A DNA stretch of 64,000 nt from Glebionis coronaria (GCA_025667525.1 CM046882.1:500994292-501058291); one strand, 5' to 3'; positions 1-10,610 are shown, counted from the stretch's first letter. Notes: generated by a model not told the origin, from the sequence alone. Program-made: numbers and translations.

Positions 1-995
1 GATGGGAGAATAAGCTTATAATCAACTCACATAAATTCCTGAAAGAATACCAAACTTATAATTGACTCTATCATCTCTCATTCTCCACAATTTAAAATCT
101 CAAAGAATGAGACTCATGGATGCTTAGCTTATTAAATCAAAGTTTTGGGTTTTCAAGTCATCTATAGGATCTTGCAACTTCTTAGACTTTTTCAAGTTTA
201 GAATTCGCATTTTAAAGTTCCCTTGATAAACGACTCTCTAGGATCAATTATAGGAACTTGCAAAAAGTTCTTGTTCTTAACCCGTAAGAGTTAAGACTTT
301 TGCGTTTTATAGCTCCCTATATAAAAGCCTAGCAAAACTTGACTTAAACACGTTAAGAATACTAGCTAGAGTAAACTTGGATAAGTAAACTCGGGTTGAG
401 TCAAAAGATTCACAACGTTTTAAAAATTAAAACTGCTTTATTAAAATTTATTCTAGCAACGAAATAAAATAACTATAACAAAGGTAAATACTAATAGGCC
501 AAAATAGATCAAAAATTTTTAAAATGTCGAAAAATCAATTTTCCAGTTAAAATGAGGACAAATACAAGGAAAAGCCCACTTAACTTCGATAGAAGTCCCC
601 CTACACTTAATATAAACATTGTCCTCAATGTTTAAGCATGTGGAAGTAACCTCCCCTACACTTAGGACATTGTTCACTTTGTTTAAATCTTGCTAAGGAA
701 GAGACAACTAAAGTGATTCCTATTTCAATATTGAAGAATATAAAATAGAGAATCAAAAGAGTTTAGGATAGAACCGGGAAGACGGGTACACGGAATCACG
801 GGTCATCAAAAGTCATCACGAATGGATCTTTGAAAGCTCGTATCCCTGCACATGATAAGAAAGAAAACAACAAACACATACTAGGGTCTCCCCTACACTT
901 ATTATAAAAACAGAATAAAAGGATAGATACTGCGGGTTGCCTCTCGAGAAGCGCTTGTTTTTGTTAATCGAGTCGTGATCCTGACTCAACCTTGA
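1..995 (-). other. Athila 3' non-coding region, no gene seen
   Basis: AT-rich sequence downstream (minus strand) of the last Athila ORF piece. On the minus strand it contains three purine-rich runs of the form aagtgtagggg near 595, 656 and 895, resembling the polypurine-type sequences near the 3' end of such elements. The LTR start TGATAGGTGTG is not found here, so the 3' LTR has not been reached. No coding region is seen. Confidence 0.5.
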
Positions 996-1430
996 TTAGC
1001 ATAGGAAGAAGCTTGAAACACATCCACCGGGATCAAATACATGGTTTTCATCCATCAAGTAGCACAAGCTTAAGTCGAAAAAGGCAAGCCAAAGAAGAGT
1101 AGGCAAGTTTCCCTTAAGCAGTTGTTGAGCACGGTGGTAGCAAGGGTGAAGAGGTGCAAGCATATCTCCAAAAGTTCCAAAAATCTTTCCTTTTATTTCA
1201 TCAAATGGATACTGAGATGGCTTAAAAATTGAAATACCGGGATCGAACACCTTTTCCTTTAGGGGAAAATAACACTCCGGCTCAGTAAACTTTGAAGATG
1301 ATCCGCTCATAAATCGCACAATCTCATCCTCAGAAGGTGGATAGAGAGGTGTCAAAACATAAGTACTGCGGATGTTGGTGTCTTCCGGCTTATTCTCCTT
1401 TGAAACGAGTTTCTTCATATCCAAAGGAGG
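996..1430 (-). pseudogene. C-terminal extension of Athila gag-protease polyprotein
   Basis: A 142-codon open stretch in the same frame as the protease ORF, separated from it only by a TAA at 1431-1433. It encodes a conserved-looking segment (TPLYPPSEDE, FTEPECYFPLKEKVFDPG, MDENHVFDPGG) with no RT, RNase H or integrase motif. I do not recognise a domain. Position and frame suggest it is the end of the polyprotein of a gag-protease-only Athila derivative rather than the start of RT. It ends at a stop at 996-998. Inference: an element-specific C-terminal domain of unknown role. Confidence 0.55.
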
Positions 1431-1433
1431 TTA

Positions 1434-2300
1434 AAGACCATCATCAAAGTCCAAAGGAGGAGAATCATTCTTATTTGGGAAGTAGGTACTGAGAAAAGTA
1501 GCAAAATCTTCCTCAAATGAGTAATTATCCAAAGTATCAATTGTGTTTGGTGGAGGATCTTCATCAAAAGTAGGAGTAAGGTCATCATGAGAAGAATCAC
1601 TCGAGAGAGTATCGACATCATCAAAATCATCATAAGTTGGTATGTCTGGATACTCTGAAACAAAATAATCATAATCATCCCCATCGGAACTAGAATCTTT
1701 ATCATAATCATCATAGATTGGTGGAGGATCATAAATTGGTGGGGGATCCACATTGGAGAGAGAATCATTAAAATCATCCACATCGTCTTGAAAAAGTGGA
1801 TTGTCATGGGAAGACTCGAAAAGAGGATTATCATATACAACAAAGTCATCTAGCTTAAAACTTTCCAAAGTAGAAGTAAGCTCTTCTTGAAGCACATTAA
1901 TCATTTTCGCGGATTCTTTTCCATTTGTCTTACTTGTAATCTTCCCCATCTTAAAAACTTGAGCATCATTCCCGACCCTTAAGATTAATTCACCTTCGGC
2001 AACATCGACTAAAGCTTTTCCGGTTCTCAAAAATGGTCGTCCAAGTATTAACGGAATACGAGGGTCCATTTCATAATCAACAACAACAAAATCGACCGGA
2101 AAAGTGAAGTTACCAACTTTAATAAACACATCTTCGGCAATACCAACGGGGTAAGTGAGAGTGCGATTTGCTAGCTCAAGAGTCATCTTTGTCGGTGTAA
2201 GGTCGGGTAATGATAGCTTTTTCCACACACTTAATGGCATCAAATTAATACTTGCCCCTAGATCGGCTAAGGCAGTAAATTCTTCATCTTTGTTAAAAAT
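1434..2300 (-). pseudogene. Athila aspartic protease and acidic linker
   Basis: Retropepsin-like protease that would cleave the retrotransposon polyprotein. The active-site motif [10 protein letters not shown] lies just inside the 5' end (about 2245-2275 on the minus strand), followed by [18 protein letters not shown] and the [13 protein letters not shown] flap/strand typical of Athila and Tat proteases. After the protease comes a very acidic stretch rich in D, S and P (about 1440-1830) containing a duplicated DPPPIYD unit. The frame stays open upstream to a TGA at 2301-2303 that falls where the family normally has a Cys codon ([15 protein letters not shown]), and downstream to the TAA at 1431-1433. 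Both look like nonsense mutations in one original ORF. Confidence 0.8.
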
Positions 2301-2303
2301 TCA

Positions 2304-3035
2304 AGGCAACACAAAACGACCGGGATCTCCAAGCTTTTCCGGAAGTTCTTTAAGAATGACTGCAGAACAGTTTTCATTTAAGCGTGTGTTGACAAACTCA
2401 GCCATCTTTTCCTTCTTGTTAAGCAATTCCTTGAATGCTTTCACAAATTTCGGCATTTGGACAAGTGCTTCAACGAGGCTAATGTTGAAATTCATTTGAG
2501 AGATCATCTTCATAAAATAAGTGACTTGAGCATCCTCTTTAGTAAGAAATTTGCACTTGTCTAACCGAGAAGGATAAGGGATGTTGGGTTTAGGTGGTGT
2601 AGGTGTAGACGGTGAAGGTGTAGCAGGTAAAGGTTAAGATGTTGAAGGTTTAGAGGTGGTTGGTGGGGTTGGTGGAGGGTTTTGCTTGGGTACCTCTTCA
2701 TTAATAGGTGGATACGGTAATGGGGAACTAGTACTAGGTGTGGTAGTAGGAGGGATAAATGGGGGTGGAGGAGGTGTAGATCCTACTAAAGTTGCTCCAC
2801 TTCGCGTAGTAATAGCACTCACATTCGCTCTAAGGTTTGTTTCGGTGGTAGAAGGTAGAGCACCTTGGGGGCGAAGGGTTTGTAACATTTGAATGAATTT
2901 CCTATCTGTGGACTCTTGAATTTGTCTAGTAGATTCTTGCATGGCTTGCATGATTTTCTCATTTTCATTCAACTTTTACAAAACCAAGTCTATTGGTGGA
3001 TGAGGTAAATTGAACCCTTGTTGTTGAAAACCTTG
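2304..3035 (-). pseudogene. Athila gag C-terminus and proline-rich linker to protease
   Basis: Continues the Athila polyprotein left of the Tat insertion. From 2972 downwards it reads MNENEKIMQAMQESTRQIQ, a TTRSGATL motif typical of Athila gag, a Pro/Thr/Ser-rich linker, an in-frame TAA at 2634-2636, then IPYPSRL and a helical segment (ISQMNFNISLVEALVQMPKF) leading to the protease. The IPYPSRL and FVKAFKELL segments are standard features between Athila gag and protease. It adjoins 13986 once the Tat element (3041-13980) and the duplicated gtttg are removed. Confidence 0.75.
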
Positions 3036-3040
3036 GTTTG
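3036..3040. repeat. Target-site duplication, left copy (gtttg)
   Basis: The 5 bases gtttg directly before the Tat left LTR are repeated at 13981-13985 directly after its right LTR. This fixes both element ends and shows integration into Athila sequence. Confidence 0.95.
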
Positions 3041-3204
3041 TGATGACGTATAGTCCCCAACCGGGTCATGAGCCCGGCTCACGGGTACTACCCGTATCCG
3101 GCCCATCACAGATGGGTGGATAAATGTCATTCAGGTTTATGGGTTTGAGTGAACAGTACCCGCACATGTGTGCGGCCCACGGCCCAAGGCGGCCGACATA
3201 AGAT

Positions 3205-3227
3205 CAGACAGAATCATATTCTGTCTG
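3205..3227. repeat. Inverted repeat in U3 of Tat LTR
   Basis: CAGACAGAAT (3205-3214), spacer cat, ATTCTGTCTG (3218-3227): perfect 10-bp arms about 130 bp upstream of the TATA box. The same structure is in the 3' LTR at 13574-13596. It could be a binding site for a dimeric transcription factor; function unknown. Confidence 0.6.
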
Positions 3228-3357
3228 GAATATCTTTATCCCAATAAGAGAGGATATTCACTACCAAGATTAGAAGATAACAATCATTCTAAAATCTGGT
3301 GATTATCTCTTCCTTAGGGCCGAAGCATCAGTGAAAGCCCACTAGGGTTTCACTGCC

Positions 3358-3365
3358 TATAAAAG
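3358..3365 (+). promoter_or_regulatory. TATA box of Tat 5' LTR
   Basis: TATAAAAG in a CTATAAAAGG context inside the LTR, placed as expected for RNA polymerase II initiation of the genomic transcript. The identical box in the other LTR is at 13727-13734. Confidence 0.75.
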
Positions 3366-3614
3366 GAACCTCCAAGGGTTCCACAAAGGTATTACGACTT
3401 GTACTCTAAACTCATATAAACCTTAAACCGATTACTTACTCTCACGCTGGAGTCTAATCGTGGGAAACATTCCCACGGTAAGCCTAACGCGTGCTGTTTA
3501 GTGTGCAGGATCCCAACCAAACGATTCACTTGGTGCAGGAGCCGGAGCCCAGCCAACCCGAATTAAGCCTAATTCGGGTCTAGCGAGGATCAACCAACTT
3601 TTGCATCAACAAGT

Positions 3615-3632
3615 TGGCGCCATCCGTGGGAC
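3615..3632 (+). other. Primer-binding site of Tat element
   Basis: TGGCGCCATCCGTGGGAC begins 3 nt after the LTR end. TGGCGCC primer sites are typical of Athila/Tat Ty3/gypsy elements. The exact priming tRNA was not determined here. Confidence 0.75.
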
Positions 3633-3674
3633 CCATAACACTAAGCTAGAACAAAACCTCATCTCGAATCTCCA

Positions 3675-6600
3675 ATGACGAAGGGGCATCCGCCAACTAA
3701 CCCCAGGAATGTAAATCCTGGGAACCGGAAGTCCCAAGGGGAAGGGATTCTCATCCCCAACCAATCACCTAACCGCCTCGCAGGCGGGCTGGGTAACTGT
3801 AGCGGTTTTCAACCCGCGGGGGTGACGAGCACGATCTCGGTGACACCCCCGCCTACTTCAACCCTGGACAACCCTGATCCAGGGAGTGCGCCAGACCCTC
3901 CTAACAAGGAACCGCGCAGACCCTCGACGGAGGAAGGAGTGGAAGCCCTACCACTCAGTGAGGAGGATCTTACTCGAGTTCTCACTCAGAACTTCAAAAG
4001 GATCGTCCCAGGGATCGCATCAAGATTGAGTCTGGGGAGGAACCTCCAAGCCAGACTCAACTTTGGTGACAGTGGACCAACCACCCCCTCCCAAAACCGG
4101 AGAAAAAGGAGAACTCGGCGTCAGGAGCAGGGAACCTTTGAGGAAAACCCTCAACCCCGGAATGTGTTTGAGCGCATAGGAGATCGCCTTATACAGGAAT
4201 TAACGCAATCTCAAGAAGGAGAAAGGTCGGATGGCTCACCCGAGCGGCCAGATCGAGAGCTGACCAGAACCACATGCCGCCCAAGTGTGTGGGATAGAAT
4301 GAACACTGGGAGAAAGGCTCCTGGTTCGTCTCAAAAAAGTGGTCCCTATTCAAAAGTCGGGGCACCACCACCGTCCCCAGATCCGTCTGGGGAGGACTCA
4401 GATGACCATCCGCCTAAGCGCCGCCGGCCTAGGCGCACGCCTCCACCACCAAACAATGAGAAATATTATGGTGGCCCTTACTATCGAGATACGAAAGCAG
4501 AGGACCTCTCGCGTCCATGGTGTGAACCATGGGATGACCCTAGACTCACACGGCCATGGGCGGATCCAAGGGAAGACCCGTTCACCCTCCGCATACGGAA
4601 CTATTCTGAGGACACCAAACGTCGCATGCCGGTATGTATCAAGACTTATGATGGGTCCGGTGATCCTGTGGATCACCTCAAAATATTCGATACACAGGCT
4701 AAAATTGAGCGATGGCCCATGCCTATATGGTGCCAAATGTTCAATTCAACCTTGATTGGAAACGCCCGTGACTGGTTCGAGGCACTCCCCCCACGGAGCA
4801 TTGATAGTTTCACGGAACTACGCACCTCGTTCGAGAACAATTATACTCAAAGGAAGAAGTATAATAGGGATCCGGTCTCATTGGCAACCGTTAAGCAACG
4901 GCCGGGGGAGTCCACAGAAGCCTTCACTGAGCGCTTCAATGATGAGTGCACACGCACAAGAACCATGCCAGAGCTCCTGAAAATCTCTGACTACATGCAC
5001 GCCATAACAGACAGAGAACTAATCAGGCGTCTCAACGACAAGCGCCCAGAGAGATATGATGACCTCATGGAAAGGGTCAGAAATTTCATAGAGGGAGAAA
5101 CAGCTGTTGCCGCGGCCTACCCATCCCGAGGAAATGGGTACCGGTCAAATGACCAGTCCCGGAGACAGTCGGGCGGTCAAGGTAACCAGAACAATAACAA
5201 GGGCTCGGACTATAAGAGCCAAAGCAAAGGCGGGCGGTCGGACGATAAGTTCACCCCCCTAAAGATGTCCTACCGGGAGATCTTGTTGACTGAAGGGGCG
5301 AACTTTCCAAGGCCTCCCCCAATGACCACTCCCCCGGAACGTCGGCAAGGAAGTTGCTTCTGCGAGTTCCATAATGACAAAAGACACGGCACGGAGGAGT
5401 GTATCCAGCTCAAGAAGCATATTGAGTCGCTAATCAAATCAGGCAAACTCAAGCACCTAGTTAAGGATTGGAAGGACGGAAAAGACAACAACAAGAAGTA
5501 TGATAAGAAGGATCCCCAAAAGGACAAGCCTTCTACCATATACATGATCCAATCCAGACAGCGCCGCACGAGACAGAAAATTGGCCAAAAATTTTCACGC
5601 GGTAGGGAAATCTCATTCCCTCCCATCACAGCAAGCGATGTGATTGATGCGCCTCTCACTATTGAGATAAGCATTGGAACACACAATGTCCATCGCATGT
5701 ATGTGGATGGAGGATCGTCAGCAGAGGTACTGTATGAACACTGCTTTGTGCAGTTATGCCCGAAAATAAGAAGCCAATTAGTACCGGCCACGTCGCCGCT
5801 TACTGGCTTTAGTGGAGACACTATCTGTCCGATAGGGCAATTGCATTTGCTTGTCACCATTGGGAATGAGGAACATTCCACTACGACGTGGATGAACTTC
5901 ATGGTGATACGTTCACACTCTCCGTATAATGGAATCATAGGCAGACCAGGCATTTTGGCTATCCGGGCAGTACCCTCTACAGCACACGGAATGATCAAAT
6001 TCCCCGTTGAGGGGGGAATCGTTACTATTTACAACACAGACGTACCAACATCCGAGTGTCACACCGTGACAACACCGGCTCCACCTGTCCCACCCAAGGA
6101 TGGGGCACCACCACCCAATTGGAAGGTGGCCATTCACCCTGACTATCCGGAACAGGAGGTATCCATAGGAGGGGCGCTCTCGGATAGCGGCAAAAGGGCC
6201 ATGTGCTCTCTTTTAAATGTAAACCTGGACATATTCGCATGGGAGCCAAAACATATGACAGGTGTGCCACGTGCGATAGCAGAGCATAAGCTCCAGATCC
6301 GCCAAGGGTACCAACCCATCAAGCAAAAGAAGCGCGGCCAGGCGCCCGAGCGCAGCCAAGTGATACTGGAGGAAGTACGGAAGCTAGTGGACGCAGGCAT
6401 CATGCGCGAGGTATACTACCACGAGTGGTTATCTAATCCAGTCATGGTCAAGAAACATGACGGAAGCTGGCGCATGTGTGTGGATTTCACGGATCTGAAC
6501 AAGGCCTGCCCACAGGACTGTTACCCGTTACCAGAAATCGACTGGAAGGTGGAGTCCTTGTGTGGATATCCTTTCAAATGCTTCTTGGATGCATATAAAG

Positions 6601-7115
6601 GGTATCACCAAATCCAGATGGCGGAGGAGGATGCAGAAAAAACGGCGTTCCACACGAGCCAGGGCGTATATTGCTATACGAAAATGCCGTTTGGATTGAA
6701 GAACGCCGGCGCTACATATCAGCGGTTGGTGGATAAAGCTTTCGAATCACAAATAGGACGCAACTTGGAAGTATATGTTGATGACTTGGTGATAAAAAGC
6801 CACACGGAGGAGGCACTTCTCCGGGATGTCCAGGAGACATTCGACACGCTGAGAAGGATTAACATGAAGTTAAATCCAAAGAAATGTACGTTTGGTGCGA
6901 CAGAAGGAATGTTCCTGGGATATTTGATTGACCCAAACGGCATAAAACCTTGTCCAGAGAAGACGGACGCGGTGATACGACTACCGTCCCCGCAGATACG
7001 GAAGGAGGTGCAGTCCCTGAATGGGAAGTTAGCCGGGCTGAATAGATTCCTATCTAAATCCGCAGAGAAGTCATTACCCCTATTTAAGACACTCAAGAAG
7101 TGTATTAGAAAGTGA
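3675..7115 (+). CDS. Tat gag-protease-RT polyprotein (ended by premature stop)
   Basis: The first ATG lies 43 bp after the primer site. The 1146 codons encode a basic/proline-rich N-terminus (1-280), retrotransposon gag domain (about 300-440, core NARDWFEALPPRSI), a CCHC-like finger (CFCEFHNDKRHGTEEC, about 561), an aspartic protease with VDGGSSAEVLY at about 678 and the IIGRPG flap, and reverse transcriptase from about 900 with MCVDFTDLNKACPQD, the PFGLKNAGATYQ box and catalytic YVDD at about 1034. Gag and pol are fused in one frame, as in Tat elements. The ORF stops at TGA 7113-7115, in the connection between RT and RNase H; the same frame reopens at once (DFRWTKEAEEAF), so this is a nonsense mutation. 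The original protein continued through RNase H and integrase. Confidence 0.92.
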   Translation: MTKGHPPTNPRNVNPGNRKSQGEGILIPNQSPNRLAGGLGNCSGFQPAGVTSTISVTPPPTSTLDNPDPGSAPDPPNKEPRRPSTEEGVEALPLSEEDLTRVLTQNFKRIVPGIASRLSLGRNLQARLNFGDSGPTTPSQNRRKRRTRRQEQGTFEENPQPRNVFERIGDRLIQELTQSQEGERSDGSPERPDRELTRTTCRPSVWDRMNTGRKAPGSSQKSGPYSKVGAPPPSPDPSGEDSDDHPPKRRRPRRTPPPPNNEKYYGGPYYRDTKAEDLSRPWCEPWDDPRLTRPWADPREDPFTLRIRNYSEDTKRRMPVCIKTYDGSGDPVDHLKIFDTQAKIERWPMPIWCQMFNSTLIGNARDWFEALPPRSIDSFTELRTSFENNYTQRKKYNRDPVSLATVKQRPGESTEAFTERFNDECTRTRTMPELLKISDYMHAITDRELIRRLNDKRPERYDDLMERVRNFIEGETAVAAAYPSRGNGYRSNDQSRRQSGGQGNQNNNKGSDYKSQSKGGRSDDKFTPLKMSYREILLTEGANFPRPPPMTTPPERRQGSCFCEFHNDKRHGTEECIQLKKHIESLIKSGKLKHLVKDWKDGKDNNKKYDKKDPQKDKPSTIYMIQSRQRRTRQKIGQKFSRGREISFPPITASDVIDAPLTIEISIGTHNVHRMYVDGGSSAEVLYEHCFVQLCPKIRSQLVPATSPLTGFSGDTICPIGQLHLLVTIGNEEHSTTTWMNFMVIRSHSPYNGIIGRPGILAIRAVPSTAHGMIKFPVEGGIVTIYNTDVPTSECHTVTTPAPPVPPKDGAPPPNWKVAIHPDYPEQEVSIGGALSDSGKRAMCSLLNVNLDIFAWEPKHMTGVPRAIAEHKLQIRQGYQPIKQKKRGQAPERSQVILEEVRKLVDAGIMREVYYHEWLSNPVMVKKHDGSWRMCVDFTDLNKACPQDCYPLPEIDWKVESLCGYPFKCFLDAYKGYHQIQMAEEDAEKTAFHTSQGVYCYTKMPFGLKNAGATYQRLVDKAFESQIGRNLEVYVDDLVIKSHTEEALLRDVQETFDTLRRINMKLNPKKCTFGATEGMFLGYLIDPNGIKPCPEKTDAVIRLPSPQIRKEVQSLNGKLAGLNRFLSKSAEKSLPLFKTLKKCIRK

Positions 7116-8551
7116 GACTTCCGTTGGACGAAGGAGGCTGAGGAAGCTTTTGGCCAACTCAAGCAGCATCTCACATCTCTCCCTATGCTAGTAGCTCCCC
7201 GGCCAAAGGAGGAACTCGTTATGTATCTCTCAGCTACTCATGGCGCAATAAGCGCGGTACTTATGACGGATAGAGATACAATACAAACTCCGGTCTACTT
7301 TATAAGTAGAACACTACAAGGGGCGGAGCTGAATTATTCCTCCATGGAAAAATTGGTGTTAGCACTAGTATTTGCTACAAAGCGGTTGCGCCGGTACTTT
7401 CAGGCGCACCCAATTGTGGTGATTACGGATCAGCCAATCAAGCAGGTTATCTCTAGACCAGACGTGGCAGGGAGGCTAGAGAAATGGAGCATCCTATTGG
7501 GGGGGCACAATATATCTTACAGACCAAGGACGGCGGTTAAAGGCCAGATCTTGGCAGATTTCCTGATCGAGAAGCCGGATGAGGAAGAACCAATTATTAA
7601 GCAAGACAAGATCCCAACGGAACCTTGGGTGCCATTCACGGACGGATCCTCATGTACCGACGGGTCCGGGGCAGGTCTCATCCTCACGAATCCAGAAGGA
7701 ATGGAATTCACGTACGCCCTCCGTTTTGAGTTCACGACCACCAACAACGAAGCAGAATATGAAGCATTAATTGCGGGTTTAAAAATCACCGCTAGAATGG
7801 GAGTCCGCAACCTTGAGGCCTACGTGGACTCACGGCTTGTCGCGAACCATATTCTAGGTGGATATGTGGCTAAGGAGGACAACATGGTCAGATACTTGGA
7901 AAAAGTCAAGTCGTTAATCGCGACCTTCAGTAAGTTTTCCATCAAGCAGGTGCCAAGGGGCGAAAACAAGAAAGCGGACGCTCTTAGCAAGATCGCATCC
8001 ACGAGCTTCGCTCATTTGTCTAAACAAGTTTTGGTGGAAATACTCAAGGAGAAATCTATTACGGAAGGGGAGGTAGCCGCTATAGTTGAGGAGGAGGGAC
8101 CTACGTGGATGACTCCAATCATCAACTATTTGACTAATGAAACCCTTCCAGACGAGGAAAAAGCAGCAAGGCGCATTAAAAGGAAGTCGCAACATTTTGA
8201 ACTTCGAGAAGGCATCCTTTACAAGCGCTCTTTCTTGCAGCCGTGGCTGCGGTGTGTTGGACCACGCCAGGCGGCTTACGTCATCAGTGACATACATGAA
8301 GGGTTGTGCGGCATGCATGCAGGCCCACGATCCGTGGTAGCTAGAGCCTTACGAACAGGTTATTATTGGCCCACCATGCACAGAGACGCGCGCGACATGA
8401 TTCGCAAGTGCAATGATTGCCAAGTGCACAGGCCAGTACCGCGACACCCGCAGCAGGAGCTTACACCTATCACGTCCCCATGGCCATTTTACAAGTGGGG
8501 AATTGACATTGCAGGACCATTTCCTGTAGCTGCGGGGGGGGGGGGGGGGGG
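7116..8551 (+). pseudogene. Tat RNase H, second RNase H and integrase N-terminus
   Basis: Same frame as the upstream ORF, open up to the poly-G tract. It holds the gypsy RNase H region (ISAVLMTDRDT, NYSSMEKLVLALVFA, FQAHPIVVITDQP; about 7230-7450) and then a second, 'archaeal-type' RNase H (FTDGSSCTDGSGAGL, NNEAEYEALIAGL, VDSRLVANHI; about 7630-7990), the duplication that defines Tat lineages. The integrase zinc domain follows (H-x-GLCGMHAGP ... YYWPTMHRDARDMIRKCNDCQVH; HHCC), then the first catalytic Asp in WGIDIAGPFPV. The reading frame is lost in the 19-G run at 8534-8552. Without an in-frame start after the stop at 7113 it is unlikely to be translated by itself. Confidence 0.9.
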
Positions 8552-8552
8552 G
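8534..8552. repeat. G19 homopolymer inside integrase
   Basis: Nineteen consecutive G, between codons for PFPVAA and KFLIVAMDYF. Upstream codons are in frame 0 (positions divisible by 3) and downstream codons in frame 2, so the tract is off by one base in length (17 or 20 would keep frame). It is either a real slippage expansion or an assembly/base-calling error. Confidence 0.9.
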
Positions 8553-9349
8553 TTAAATTCTTGATTGTTGCAATGGACTACTTCACACGATGGATAGAAG
8601 CCAAAGCGGTCAAGTCTATCACAGGTAAGCAGATCAAGAAGTTTGTGTGGGAACACATTGTGTGCCGTTTCGGTCTACCAGGAGAAGTTATCTCGGACAA
8701 CGGCAAGCAGTTCACAGACAACCCATTCAAAGATTGGTGTGCATCATTGAACATCAAACGGCGCTTCGCGTCCGTTAAGCATCCACAAACGAACGGCCTT
8801 GTCGAACGAGCTAATAGGAGCTTGGGGAATGGAATCAAGGCGCGGCTGGATGAACGACAGGGCAAATGGGTCGATGAGTTGTCACACGTCCTATGGGCAC
8901 ATAGAACCATGATCAAAACAGCCAACGGAGATACTCCATTTGCATTGGCTTACGGCACCGAAGCCGTTATACCAGCAGAAATAGGGATGCCTACCATCCG
9001 CACGGCGGAGGTTAACGTCGTCACAAACGATGAACAACTGCGAATCAACCTGGATCTGTTGGAAGAAAAAAGGGAAATAGCAACCATCAATGAGGCTAAG
9101 TCCAAGGCTAAGATGAAGGCTTATTATGACGCCAAGGTCAAGGGTGTTTCTTTTCGACCGGGAGACTACGTCTATCGTGCTAACGAAGCGAGTCGAGTGG
9201 AGAATACAGGAAAACTGGGCCCTAAATGGGAAGGACCGTATGAAGTCACTGAAACCTTGGGACGAGGCGCGTACAAGTTACGTGACATGGATGGCCGCGA
9301 CCTAGAGCGCACATGGAATATCTCCAATCTCAAAAGGTGCTATCTTTGA
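8552..9349 (+). pseudogene. Tat integrase catalytic core and C-terminus
   Basis: Continuation of integrase in a shifted frame after the G tract. It shows MDYFTRWIEAKAV, the second catalytic Asp in ISDNGKQFTDNPF and the catalytic Glu in TNGLVERANRSLGNG. The DDE set is complete if the WGIDIAG Asp upstream is counted. The C-terminal part has the GPY/F-like module (GKLGPKWEGPYEVTETLGRGAYKLRDMDG) and ends with SNLKRCYL and TGA at 9347-9349, the usual end of Tat pol. No further domain is fused. Confidence 0.9.
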
Positions 9350-10064
9350 AAGCTACGGCTTCCGCATGGGTACTTCGCCATAGGCGGTCTTAATAAAGAA
9401 CCATGCGGGTTATTTGTTTTGTTTGTTTTTTTTTCTTATGTTTGTTTTAGTTTCCTTTCTTGTTTTTTAGGACTTGTCGTCATTATTCAAACAAAAGTGT
9501 AAACGTTCTAATAAAATGTCGTGGTGCCTAGCTAGCTCCACGGCCTGTTTCGTGCAAATCATTTTCCTTTCTTTGATTAGATTCTTTGTTAGTCGTATGA
9601 ATTTTACTTGTATTATTATATGCCATGTTTCATTCATATGCATTCTTTCAAATTACTGTACATGTACTATACGCCTCCAGGCGGGGTAAGAGGATTAAGT
9701 GAACCTACTAATTCAACTTGCCGCGTAAGAGGGATGCAACCCCAGCCGCACGGATCATGTATCCTTACTAGACGCCTTATTCACAAGACGTTGTGATAAG
9801 TTTTTTGTGTACTGTATCCACACGGTACTTTGCATAGTCAAGACGCATGTCGCATGTCTAGTAAATTATAGACTTGTATGTATTTTTTCTTTATATGTAA
9901 GACGTGATACGTCACGCGGCACTGGAATACAATGAAATACACAAGTTTCAAAATTAACAATAAACAAAATGGTCGTGGTTGTCATGGACTTCTAAATAAA
10001 AGGACAAGTTATTACATATATGTCTTAGCCGTGTACATACACGGACGAATATAGTCACAAGTGT
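9350..10064. other. Non-coding spacer between Tat pol and antisense gene
   Basis: About 715 bp between the convergent 3' ends of pol (plus) and the antisense gene (minus). It has T-rich runs at 9416-9434 and no credible ORF. Sense and antisense transcripts would have to terminate or overlap here. Confidence 0.6.
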
Positions 10065-10603
10065 TTACAACATATCAGTTACAAGGGGGGGAAGGAATTC
10101 TCCTAAATCCTTCTTTCCTTCCTCAATTAAAATGCGAAGGACCTCCCCACGAGCATCTTTTCCGTCCTGAACTTTGACTGCAAGAGCATCTAGAGCTTCT
10201 CCAAGCAGCTTCTCACCTGACATGGCTTTGGATACAGAATCATAAGTGGCCAACGTCAAGGGAGTTGGATCAGCACTCAGCCGGGACATTATTGCTTCGT
10301 TCGGAGCATCTTTCATGGCTTTAAGCTCGTCCAGGAGGGGGTGTTGAAGGTCGGCCAAGGCATCCATGGATGCAGTCATCTTGCCCGCTGCGGAGGGATT
10401 GTGATACGGATGCTGTGTGATATCCTCACCTTTTGCGATCATCTCCGCAGCTTGGACCAGGCCTTCATGCCTACCACGATCGATCCCATCAGATACAACC
10501 CCAGCAAATGCCTGCAGTAGGTGTGGAGCGTTCAGGGCCCCACTTACGGCAAGCCGCAGTCCTTGCCCGATAATCCACCTGCGACCGGCTGTCGCGGTTA
10601 GTA

Positions 10604-10610
10604 GGGGGGG
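10604..10610. other. Frameshift in C7 run of antisense gene
   Basis: On the minus strand the fourth exon runs AEKIC into seven C and then stops within three codons. The frame shifted by one reads on for about 180 codons (LLTATAGRRWIIGQG ...). One base is therefore missing or extra in the homopolymer. Confidence 0.7.

Larger units (their letters stand above)
3041..3611 (+). repeat. 5' LTR of Tat element
   Basis: 571 bp, starting TGATGACGTA and ending GCATCAACA (TG...CA). It aligns without gaps to 13410-13980 and differs only at 3041 (T/G), 3293 (A/G) and 3448 (T/C). It contains a TATA box (TATAAAAG, 3358-3365), a telo-box-like ctagggttt just upstream, and a near-perfect inverted repeat at 3205-3227. 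Confidence 0.95.

Noticed and set aside
1415..1849. 144-codon Met/Ile/Leu-rich ORF on the minus strand
   Set aside because: It is a shifted frame of the acidic Athila linker (GAT/TCA repeats read out of frame) and does not represent a real membrane protein.
2656..2892. Gly/Val-rich plus-strand ORF
   Set aside because: Antisense of the Pro/Thr-rich Athila linker.
5270..5998. 242-codon ORF on the minus strand inside Tat gag-protease
   Set aside because: It is fully antisense to well-supported gag/protease sequence, with no domain; codon composition explains the open frame.
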